Below, piece by piece: positions 1 through 5,304 of a DNA stretch of 5,304 bases. A program made the position numbers and the translations under genes. The DNA is from Deltaproteobacteria bacterium (GTDB taxonomy: Bacteria > Desulfobacterota > Binatia > UBA12015). The first letter of the stretch is position 1; each line of letters starts with the position of its first letter. A model generated the notes under the pieces. The model had not been told where the DNA came from. It made no database searches and saw only the letters and a list, made by a program, of their open reading frames with translations. The stretch covers positions 1 to 5,304 of the forward strand of contig DLYX01000050.1 in assembly GCA_003447545.1 (NCBI GenBank). Direction: 5' to 3'.

Positions 1-2
1 CC

Positions 3-350
3 ATCGCGGCCAACTGCGCCGGCCTGCAGAACCCGGACGCCTTCTGGACGTTGCATGATGCCTACTTCAAGGACCAGAAGCAGCTGACTCCGGAAAACGT
101 CGTTTCGAAAAGCGAAACCTATCTCGCGGGATCCGGCATCGATATGAACACCTGGAAGAACTGCGCGGCCGACACCAACTCGGCGGAATACAAAGCCGAA
201 GCCGCCAACGTCGATGCCGATATGGCCTTCGGCCAGGCCATGGGCGTATCCGGCACCCCGGGTTTCTTCGTCAATGGAGAATTCCTCAACGGTGCCCAGC
301 CGATCGATGCCTTCGTGCCGCTCATCGAAGCAGCCAAAGCAAATTCCTGA
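3..350 (+). CDS. DsbA-family thiol:disulfide oxidoreductase, C-terminal part (5' end outside window)
   Basis: This reading frame is open from the left edge of the window and ends at TGA 348-350, giving 115 visible residues; the start and the CXXC active site lie upstream. The fragment opens in the helical insertion typical of DsbA-like proteins (visible residues 4-22, NCAGLQNPDAFWTLHDAYF). It then shows the cis-proline loop GVSGTPGFFVNG (residues 81-92, Pro86) and the end of the thioredoxin fold, GAQPIDAFVPLIEAA. This arrangement matches the Thioredoxin_4/DsbA-like family, whose members oxidise or isomerise disulfides in exported proteins in the periplasm or at the membrane. Two cysteines, at visible residues 5 and 54, lie outside the active site and could form a structural disulfide; this is inference. 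A TTG at 51 and an internal ATG are not credible starts because conserved sequence continues upstream of both. Family assignment is firm, but the exact subfamily and substrate cannot be read from this part. Confidence 0.88.
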   Translation: MAANCAGLQNPDAFWTLHDAYFKDQKQLTPENVVSKSETYLAGSGIDMNTWKNCAADTNSAEYKAEAANVDADMAFGQAMGVSGTPGFFVNGEFLNGAQPIDAFVPLIEAAKANS

Positions 351-366
351 TCGTATTTGATCCGAG

Positions 367-393
367 CCGGGGCTCACACAAAGTGAGCCCCGG
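367..393 (+). terminator. Strong stem-loop after the DsbA-like gene, possible terminator
   Basis: The arms ccggggctcac (367-377) and gtgagccccgg (383-393) are perfect reverse complements. They form an 11-bp, GC-rich stem with a five-base loop (acaaa). The hairpin starts 16 bases after the DsbA-like stop codon, a usual place for a terminator. No T-run follows the stem, so it is not a textbook intrinsic terminator. It may instead act as an mRNA 3'-end stabiliser or a partial terminator. The 3' arm directly abuts the Shine-Dalgarno region of the next gene. Confidence 0.5.
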
Positions 394-406
394 TGAGGTT
401 TCCTCA
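392..406 (+). promoter_or_regulatory. Ribosome binding site of the serine hydrolase gene, inside a small hairpin
   Basis: GGTGAGG at 392-398 is a good Shine-Dalgarno sequence, seven bases before ATG 406, and supports that start. The same bases can pair with the start region: tgagg (394-398) and cctca (402-406) are perfect complements around a ttt loop, so the SD and the A of the ATG could be paired. The pairing is only five base pairs, so any effect on translation is inference. Confidence 0.55.
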
Positions 407-1605
407 TGACCCAAGAGCGTTTTCCCATCGTGGCGCCCGAGACCGTCGGGATCGACCCCGAAAGACTCGCCGCGCTGATCCAACGTGCTTCGCGCGAGGT
501 CGACGAAGGTCTGTTGCCATCGGCCCAGATCGCCATCGCGCGACACGGCCAGCTCGTCGCCATGCACACTTTCGGGCAAGCGCAGTTCCAGGGCAAGACA
601 GCTCCGGCGACCAACGACACCCTCTATTGTGTGTTCTCGGCGACCAAAGCGATCACATCGGCTGCCGCATGGATGCTGATCGAAGAAGGCCGGCTCGATA
701 TCGACCAACCGGTAGCGAATCTGATCCCCGAGTTCGGAGCTCGCGGCAAAGAGGCCGTGCGTATCGAGCAACTTTTCACCCATACCGCCGGATTTCCCAA
801 CGCGCCCTTTCCGCCCAATGTATTTCTCGACCGGGAAAAACGTCTCGAGTTCTTTCGTCGCTGGAAATTGGAGTGGGAGCCCGGGTCGCGTTTTGTCTAC
901 CATCCATCGTCGAGCATGTATGTGGTGGCGGAACTGATTGAACGGATCTCCGGGCAAACCTACGCCGACTTCGTCCGTCAACGGATCGCCCTGCCTCTGG
1001 GGTTGAAAGATCTTCGCTGCGGTCTGCCAGGCAGCGAGCACGCGCGCCTCGCAGATATCGAACACGTCGGCAACGCACCGACGGCCAGCGATTATGAGGC
1101 CGCGGGAATGCCGCAACCTCCGGAAACGGAGGTCACCGAAGATGCGCTGCGCAGCTTCAATCTCCCCGATGTGCGCGAAGCGGGCATCCCCGGCGGAGGC
1201 GGCACCATGACAGCCGCAGAGATCGCGCTTTTCTATCAGGCTCTCCTGCGCGACAGCGAGAGCTCCGAGGGACCGGGCCTCTGGCAGCCCGGGACTCTGC
1301 AGATGGCACGCGAAATCCGCTCGGGCGACCTCCGCGACCCACTCTTCGGCAACCTCGCCAACCGCGCTCTGGGCCTGATGATCGCGGGCGACGAAAAACG
1401 AACCTTTCGGGGGTTCGGGCACGGCAACTCACCCGAATCCTTCGGGCACGGCGGCGCTGGCGGACAAATCGCCTGGGCCGATCCGGCGACCGGCATCTCC
1501 ATCGGTTATTGCACCAACGGCCATGACCGCCACCCCATCCGTCAGGCGCGTCGGTCGGTCGCGATCTCGAGCCTCGCGGCCACCTGCCTCCAGGAAGGCC
1601 CTTGA
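406..1605 (+). CDS. Serine hydrolase of the beta-lactamase class C / esterase superfamily
   Basis: This complete 399-residue protein belongs to the penicillin-binding-protein-like serine hydrolases (Beta-lactamase family, PF00144 type). The nucleophile motif SxxK is Ser78-Ala-Thr-Lys81 in LYCVFSATKAIT. The conserved LFTHTAGF block is at 123-130. The second catalytic motif is the YHP variant (Tyr165-His-Pro, in FVYHPSSSMYVVAELIERISG-like context, 163-183) rather than the YxN of true AmpC enzymes. The C-terminal third motif, in place of KTG, is HGG (348-350) in SFGHGGAGGQIAWADP. This set suits an EstB-like esterase or amidase-type hydrolase better than a resistance beta-lactamase; the substrate is unknown. 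No signal peptide is visible, so it is probably cytoplasmic. The length is normal for the family. The start is supported by GGTGAGG seven bases upstream. It lies 55 bases after the DsbA-like gene across a strong hairpin, so it may be transcribed separately. Confidence 0.9.
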   Translation: MTQERFPIVAPETVGIDPERLAALIQRASREVDEGLLPSAQIAIARHGQLVAMHTFGQAQFQGKTAPATNDTLYCVFSATKAITSAAAWMLIEEGRLDIDQPVANLIPEFGARGKEAVRIEQLFTHTAGFPNAPFPPNVFLDREKRLEFFRRWKLEWEPGSRFVYHPSSSMYVVAELIERISGQTYADFVRQRIALPLGLKDLRCGLPGSEHARLADIEHVGNAPTASDYEAAGMPQPPETEVTEDALRSFNLPDVREAGIPGGGGTMTAAEIALFYQALLRDSESSEGPGLWQPGTLQMAREIRSGDLRDPLFGNLANRALGLMIAGDEKRTFRGFGHGNSPESFGHGGAGGQIAWADPATGISIGYCTNGHDRHPIRQARRSVAISSLAATCLQEGP

Positions 1606-1621
1606 GCAAGCGCCAGCCCCG

Positions 1622-1646
1622 GCTTCTGCAGAAAAATCGCAGAAGC
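1622..1646 (+). terminator. Stem-loop after the serine hydrolase gene, possible terminator
   Basis: The arms gcttctgc (1622-1629) and gcagaagc (1639-1646) are perfect 8-bp complements with a nine-base, A-rich loop. The structure begins 16 bases after the TGA at 1603-1605. No T-run follows, so intrinsic termination is uncertain. Together with the next stem-loop it may form a tandem 3'-end structure. Confidence 0.4.
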
Positions 1647-1651
1647 GGCGA

Positions 1652-1669
1652 CGGCAGCTTTCCCTGCCG
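1652..1669 (+). terminator. Second stem-loop in the 1606-1748 gap
   Basis: The arms cggcag (1652-1657) and ctgccg (1664-1669) pair perfectly over 6 bp around a six-base loop (ctttcc). It sits only five bases after the first stem-loop. In GC-rich DNA a single 6-bp stem can arise by chance, so the tandem arrangement is the main reason to list it. Confidence 0.3.
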
Positions 1670-1737
1670 GGCGCATCTCGGGTAGACAAAAGCCTCCCCT
1701 TCCCGGTTCCCCCTTGGGCAAACAGGGGCTTCAGGCA

Positions 1738-1749
1738 ATGGCATCTTGA
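1738..1749 (+). other. Three-codon mini-ORF (Met-Ala-Ser-stop) overlapping the SGNH gene start
   Basis: ATG 1738 opens a frame that reads Met-Ala-Ser and stops at TGA 1747-1749. Its last base is the A of the SGNH gene's ATG (TGATG). A GGGG run (1725-1728) lies nine bases before this ATG, a better SD placement than anything at the right distance from 1749. It could deliver ribosomes that reinitiate on the SGNH gene. This is inference, and a chance arrangement is quite possible. Confidence 0.2.
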
Positions 1750-2801
1750 TGAGATCGAATATAACCCGCTGGCTCAGCCTGCTCGCACTCATGGCCCTGC
1801 TTTTTTTCGGCCTGGGCGAGGTATTGAGCCGAGCCCTCAACCTTGTGGACCGGGCGAACGGATTCCCGCGAAAACTTTTTGTCGCTGCCCCCGAAACTGG
1901 TCTGAGCTATCGCATGCGGCCGGGCGTAGACGGAACCGTTCGAGGCGTGCCCGTGCGGACCAACCAACTCGGCTTCCGTGGCCCGGAAGTCGAGCCGGTG
2001 CCCGGCCCTGCGGTCCGGCGAGTTGTGATTCTCGGGGACTCCGTGACCTTCGGCTTTCGCATGCCCGAGACCGAGATCTTCCCCACTCTGATCGCCGAGC
2101 AACTGGCCGAGACGACCGATGCGCCCTGGGAGATTCTGAATTTTGGCGTCGAGGGCTATAATACCGTTGCCGAGCTGGAAGTTTTGCGCTCGACCGCACT
2201 GGACCTGCGCCCGGAGACGGTCGTGCTTGTCCTGAACCTGAATGACTATGACGAGACCCCGTCGGTTGGTCCGCGTGGCGTCCTGACCCTGAACCGCGAG
2301 GAAACGATCTCTGCCTGGTCCCCGGCACACGTCTCCGAATTCTACCTCCTGCTGCAATGGCTGATCCGGACCGGAGGGAGCGTCTGGTTCGGCGAGCCGG
2401 CGCCACCCCCCTCCTCCGCAGCAGTATCGACCGAGTTCGAGCCTCTCGACCTCTACGTTTCCGCCCTGCGCAAGGAATATTGGCGCAATCCGACCGACAG
2501 CCGCATGGCGACCATGCACGCCGCGCTTCGCGAAATAAAACGGGAAACAGAAGAGCGAAACATCGGTCTTCTGATCGTGATTCTGCCCGACGGTGACCAG
2601 ATCGGCGCAGCGAAAGCCGATATGATCCCGCAAATCCGCCTCGAGAAAATTTGTGCGGAAGAGGAACTGGATTGCCTGGACCTCCATCCGGTCTTCGCCC
2701 AGTCACAGACGCCCAATCTCTTCATGGATATCATGCATCCGAATGCCGCAGGTCACGCCTTGGTTGCCGAGGCAATTGCATCTCGACTGGGGAATCGGTG
2801 A
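1749..2801 (+). CDS. Membrane-anchored SGNH/GDSL hydrolase (esterase/acyltransferase-like)
   Basis: This 350-residue protein has one N-terminal hydrophobic segment (about residues 7-25). That segment acts as a signal anchor and places the catalytic domain outside the cytoplasm. The SGNH blocks are in order: block I GDS (Gly96-Asp-Ser98, followed by VTFG), block II NFGVEGYNT with Gly133, block III LNLND with Asn165, and block V DIMHPN with Asp327 and His330. Ser98, Asp327 and His330 should form the triad. Block III has Asn163 where many members have Gly (GxND). The TNQLGFRGPE segment (71-80) before block I is common in envelope SGNH proteins that deacylate or transfer acyl groups on glycans. 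ATG 1749 is preferred over TTG 1746 in the same frame; neither has a strong SD at normal distance. The stop overlaps the next gene's GTG, implying coupling. The fold is firm; the substrate is unknown. Confidence 0.9.
   Translation: MRSNITRWLSLLALMALLFFGLGEVLSRALNLVDRANGFPRKLFVAAPETGLSYRMRPGVDGTVRGVPVRTNQLGFRGPEVEPVPGPAVRRVVILGDSVTFGFRMPETEIFPTLIAEQLAETTDAPWEILNFGVEGYNTVAELEVLRSTALDLRPETVVLVLNLNDYDETPSVGPRGVLTLNREETISAWSPAHVSEFYLLLQWLIRTGGSVWFGEPAPPPSSAAVSTEFEPLDLYVSALRKEYWRNPTDSRMATMHAALREIKRETEERNIGLLIVILPDGDQIGAAKADMIPQIRLEKICAEEELDCLDLHPVFAQSQTPNLFMDIMHPNAAGHALVAEAIASRLGNR
2789..2793 (+). promoter_or_regulatory. Shine-Dalgarno-like site deciding the GTG start at 2798
   Basis: GGGGA (2789-2793) lies four bases before GTG 2798, inside the end of the SGNH gene. 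With the GTGA overlap it favours GTG 2798 over the in-frame TTG at 2651. The longer version would overlap the SGNH gene by about 150 bases and add a polar, Arg/Gly-rich stretch that looks like out-of-frame translation. Confidence 0.55.
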
Positions 2802-4975
2802 CTCCCTGGAAATCGCATTTGCCGGCGCTTGGATTCTTCCTTGTGCTCACCACCATGGTCTCTTGGCCTCTGGCCACACGCCTCGGAGATATGCTGCCAG
2901 TCGCAGCCAACCCCTGGCTCCGTGCCGATATTGATCTGCTCGTCTGGATCCTGGCGTGGACTTCTCGGGCCATTATCACGGCACCTCTCGAGATTTTCGA
3001 GGCCACCGTTTTCCATCCCGCACCTTTGGCATTAACAGCATCGGAAAATCTGATCGGGCTCACTCCCATTTCGACACCAGTGCTGCTGGCTACCGACAAC
3101 CCGATCTTCACCTACAACTTTACCCTTCTGGCTGTCACTTTCCTGACGGCGTACACCGCCTATCGGGCGGTGCGCGACTTCGAAGACTCTCTGGTCGCCG
3201 GCCTCCTCGCGGGAAGCCTGCTGGCTTTCGACCCCCTCCTCATCCACCAATGGGCAAGGCTCCACGAGAGCGCCATCTCCTTGTTCCCGCTGGTCTTCAT
3301 GCTCTCGTTCCGCGTCGCGCGAAAACCGACCCGGGCCAACTTCTGCGGCCTGATCCTGGTCACATCGATCCAAATCCTCGCGGGTGTTTATCTCGCCTTT
3401 ATTTTGGGGACGTTCGCGGCCGGACTGGCACCAGGCCTCATCTGGCAGGCGCATCAGGCGGGCCGGACCGGCGCTCGTCCGCTGGCGGCCTTGTTGCTCG
3501 GCACGCTGGTCCCCGGAATCGTAAGCATTCCCTACATCACCCGTCAGGCCGGCGGCACCTACCCCGAACTCCAGCAGGCTCTGGAAATTGCCAACCTCTA
3601 TTCGTCATCACTGGGCCAGAGCCTCCTCGCACTCTCGTCCGGGACAGGGTGGCTCACCGCGCCCCTTGCCATTCTCGGCATGGCGAACCGAAATATCCCG
3701 ACAGCGATCCGGCTGTCGCTCCTGCTCAGCCTGAGTCTCGGCCTGCTGCTCGCGGCAGGCCCACAAACGCCGCTGTTGCCCGGAACGGAGATCCCGGGCC
3801 TCTATCAGGGACTGGCGAGTATCCTGCCAGGATTCGCCACCATGCGCGCACCCGCCCGATTCCTGGTGATCTGCCATATCTGTCTGGCTTTGCTTTCGGG
3901 GCTGGGTGCGGCTCTCCTTATGCGCACGCTTGCCCGCCGCTATGGTGCGATCGTCAGTCGTATCAGCGGCCTGGCTTTGCTCACGCTTGCCATTGCGCTC
4001 ATCTTCGGCAGCCAAACCGTATGGCCAATCCCCACAACCAAAGTGCCACGCGGTCCCTTTTTCCTGGGTGCCTATCAATGGCTGGCCGCGAACGGAACCG
4101 ACGGTGCCGTCCTGGAATTGCCCGCGATGCAATCCCCATTGGAAAAGAAACCACTCGCGCAAACCGGTCGTGCGATGCGGGGGGCGCTCCGGCACGGCCT
4201 GCCGCTGATCAATGGCTACTCAGGCCACCCACCCCCCTCACATCCATTGCTCATGGCGTGGGCCCATCGGATTCCACAGGCTTCAGCACTCGAGGACTTC
4301 TGCCAGTACACGGATCTGCGCTGGATCATCGTTCACAACGGAATGCTGCCCGAAAGGGAAGAGAGCTTGCAGCATGGCCTTGCGAGCTGGGGCCTGCAAG
4401 AACGAGCGCGCTTCGGGCGCGACGTGGTCTACGAGATGCCACGCGCTTGCGGGCGTGACACGCATCGACTTCGAGAACATATAATTTCGCCGGAGGGTAC
4501 CACCCTCGCGAATACCCCGATGCGCGCACTCGTGCCCGAGGAGAGGAACGGAACGATTACTGCCGATCTCGCGCCACCGTGGTTCACGAACTCTGTGCAC
4601 TGGGTGGATCTGACCATCCAGAACCAGAGCAAGGTCACGTGGCCCGGCATGACCGCCGATCGAGAACACGCAGTCTCGATTCGCGCGCAGTGGGTCTCGG
4701 CTGCGGGGATCGTGAATCCCTGTTGCTCGCTGCCCATGTTGCTTGGGCGCGACCTCGGACCGGGCGAAATCCTGCACACGCCGTTCCTGATCTACGCCCC
4801 GTCCGCTCCTGGCGATTGGACCCTGGAACTCGGCCTCGAGCAGAGGGGCTCCGGCCGGTTTATCGACACTGGCGGATCCGCATACCAGCGCTACACCATG
4901 CCCTTGGTCAGGCCTGATGCCGCCGTCACCGAAAAGACGGCAACACCGGCAGGGTTGCCCCGGCAAGATCCATGA
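2798..4975 (+). CDS. Polytopic membrane protein, GT-C glycosyltransferase-like, with C-terminal beta-sandwich domain
   Basis: From GTG 2798 this is a 725-residue protein. Residues 8 to about 405 hold roughly ten or eleven hydrophobic segments (for example 8-26, 103-123, 131-147, 157-172, 183-216, 226-246, 304-322, 353-376, 388-405). The first extracytoplasmic loop has acidic residues Asp44 and Asp46 before LLVWILAW, then EIFEATVFHPAP (65-76). This resembles the loop-1 pattern of GT-C-like proteins, which usually transfer sugars from polyprenyl-phosphate donors. FATMRAPARFLV (346-357) is another block I recognise from this family. A soluble region follows, with AVLELPAMQ (437-445), LINGYSGHPPPSHP (470-483) and LRWIIVHNG (507-515). 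Residues about 580-705 look like a beta-sandwich (VHWVDLTIQNQSKVTWPG, then YAPSAPGDWTLELGLEQR), similar to Wzt-C-like or Ig-like modules. It is coupled to the SGNH gene (GTGA) and the MOSC gene (ATGA). Donor, acceptor and catalytic activity are unproven. Confidence 0.75.
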   Translation: MTPWKSHLPALGFFLVLTTMVSWPLATRLGDMLPVAANPWLRADIDLLVWILAWTSRAIITAPLEIFEATVFHPAPLALTASENLIGLTPISTPVLLATDNPIFTYNFTLLAVTFLTAYTAYRAVRDFEDSLVAGLLAGSLLAFDPLLIHQWARLHESAISLFPLVFMLSFRVARKPTRANFCGLILVTSIQILAGVYLAFILGTFAAGLAPGLIWQAHQAGRTGARPLAALLLGTLVPGIVSIPYITRQAGGTYPELQQALEIANLYSSSLGQSLLALSSGTGWLTAPLAILGMANRNIPTAIRLSLLLSLSLGLLLAAGPQTPLLPGTEIPGLYQGLASILPGFATMRAPARFLVICHICLALLSGLGAALLMRTLARRYGAIVSRISGLALLTLAIALIFGSQTVWPIPTTKVPRGPFFLGAYQWLAANGTDGAVLELPAMQSPLEKKPLAQTGRAMRGALRHGLPLINGYSGHPPPSHPLLMAWAHRIPQASALEDFCQYTDLRWIIVHNGMLPEREESLQHGLASWGLQERARFGRDVVYEMPRACGRDTHRLREHIISPEGTTLANTPMRALVPEERNGTITADLAPPWFTNSVHWVDLTIQNQSKVTWPGMTADREHAVSIRAQWVSAAGIVNPCCSLPMLLGRDLGPGEILHTPFLIYAPSAPGDWTLELGLEQRGSGRFIDTGGSAYQRYTMPLVRPDAAVTEKTATPAGLPRQDP
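4455..4485 (+). promoter_or_regulatory. Possible internal sigma70-type promoter ahead of the MOSC gene
   Basis: A perfect TATAAT hexamer occurs at 4480-4485 within the large membrane-protein gene, and GTGACA (4455-4460, five of six matches to TTGACA) lies upstream. The 19-base spacer is longer than the optimum of 17. The predicted transcript would start near 4492, at a 6-bp hairpin (gagggt 4493-4498, accctc 4502-4507), and run about 480 bases to the MOSC start. A perfect -10 box is uncommon in DNA this GC-rich, but this is only a weak candidate. Confidence 0.2.
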
Positions 4976-5304
4976 TCGAAGTCGCCAGCCTTCATATCTA
5001 TCCGATCAAAAGCTGTCGCTCGACCGATCTCGAACGACTCCAATGTGACGCACGCGGTCCGGTGCATGACCGTCGTTTGATGATTGTCGACAGGGCGGGA
5101 AAGTTCATCACCCAGCGCACCGAGACCCGACTTTCCCAAGTCTCTGTCCGACGAGAGCAGGATCGGCTAACCTTGGCAGGCCCGGGCATCGAGTCACTCA
5201 CCACCACGATCGAAAACGGCCCCCTGCGCCCCGTCGAGGTCTGGCGGCATCGCGGCGGCGCCCATGCGATCAGCCCGGATGCCGATCGCTGGCTCTCGGA
5301 CTTC
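4972..5304 (+). CDS. MOSC-domain protein, N-terminal part (3' end outside window)
   Basis: From ATG 4972 the frame is open to the right edge, giving 111 residues of a longer protein. The N-terminus matches the MOSC N-terminal beta-barrel domain (PF03476 type, as in YcbX and the mitochondrial amidoxime reducing component). It shows LHIYPIKSC (residues 7-15), HDRRLMIVD (32-40) and GKFITQRTETRLSQV (43-57), the usual spacing of conserved blocks. Family members bind the molybdenum cofactor or handle its sulfur ligand, and some reduce N-hydroxylated compounds with an electron-transfer partner. The catalytic MOSC core with its conserved cysteine is outside the window, so activity cannot be judged. 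No clear SD precedes the ATG. The ATGA overlap with the membrane-protein stop (4973-4975) suggests translational coupling, although the functions of the two genes look unrelated. Domain assignment is confident; the exact subfamily is not. Confidence 0.88.
   Translation, partial: MIEVASLHIYPIKSCRSTDLERLQCDARGPVHDRRLMIVDRAGKFITQRTETRLSQVSVRREQDRLTLAGPGIESLTTTIENGPLRPVEVWRHRGGAHAISPDADRWLSDF

Noticed and set aside
51..53. TTG as a start for the DsbA-like protein
   Set aside because: Conserved DsbA helical sequence continues in frame to the left edge, so the true start is outside the window.
322..1422. Long open frame on the - strand opposite the serine hydrolase
   Set aside because: It is the antisense shadow of a GC-rich gene with strong motifs on the + strand; the translation is rich in Arg, Gly and His with no recognisable domain or clear SD.
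2157..2162. Second TATAAT hexamer, inside the SGNH gene
   Set aside because: It is explained by the codons for the conserved Gly-Tyr-Asn of block II (GGC TAT AAT), and there is no reasonable -35 element at normal distance.
1731..2687. Long open frame on the - strand opposite the SGNH gene
   Set aside because: It is fully antisense to a gene with intact SGNH blocks, and its translation has low-complexity composition without a known fold.
2651..2797. In-frame TTG extension of the membrane-protein gene by 49 codons
   Set aside because: The added segment is polar and lacks family similarity, and it would overlap the catalytic end of the SGNH gene. GTG 2798 has a GGGGA site and a typical 4-base overlap.
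2956..4458. 500-codon open frame on the + strand inside the membrane-protein gene
   Set aside because: It lies in another frame of the same strand. The translation is Arg/Pro/Gly-rich, as expected from an out-of-frame reading of GC-rich DNA, while the overlapping frame has membrane segments and family motifs.
1..5304. Mobile elements, CRISPR arrays, tRNA or rRNA genes, phage or defence genes
   Set aside because: I looked for terminal inverted repeats, regularly spaced repeats, cloverleaf-like sequence and recognisable transposase, integrase or nuclease motifs, and saw none.

Overview
The window is GC-rich (about 60% by eye) and densely coding, with every supported gene on the + strand. It looks like ordinary chromosome from a Gram-negative bacterium. 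A DsbA-type periplasmic thiol oxidoreductase, an N-terminally anchored SGNH hydrolase and a polytopic GT-C-like protein all imply a cell envelope with an extracytoplasmic compartment. The architecture of the large membrane protein and of the SGNH protein resembles what I associate with the former delta-proteobacteria and neighbouring phyla (Myxococcota, Desulfobacterota, Binatota). That placement is an inference, and no marker gene in the window settles it.

Layout. Bases 3-350 hold the C-terminal part of a DsbA-like protein. A 55-base gap follows, with a perfect 11-bp hairpin and a second, short hairpin over the next gene's ribosome binding site. Bases 406-1605 encode a complete serine hydrolase of the class C beta-lactamase/esterase superfamily. 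A 143-base gap (1606-1748) carries two stem-loops and a three-codon mini-ORF. Next come three tightly packed genes: an SGNH/GDSL hydrolase (1749-2801), a 725-residue membrane protein of GT-C glycosyltransferase type with a C-terminal beta-sandwich (2798-4975), and the first 111 codons of a MOSC-domain protein (4972-5304, running off the end). The last three are joined by GTGA and ATGA stop/start overlaps, so they are probably one translationally coupled operon.

How they may work together. The SGNH hydrolase and the membrane protein are both predicted to act on the outer face of the inner membrane. They could form a pair that builds and acyl-modifies, or deacylates, a surface glycan or lipid-linked sugar. 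The MOSC protein belongs to molybdenum-cofactor/sulfur chemistry and has no obvious link to this, so its overlap is the oddest part of the layout. The DsbA-like protein and the esterase are probably separate transcription units. I see no mobile element, CRISPR array, tRNA, rRNA or convincing new system. The best leads are the overlapping cassette, the C-terminal beta-sandwich fusion and the intergenic secondary structures.
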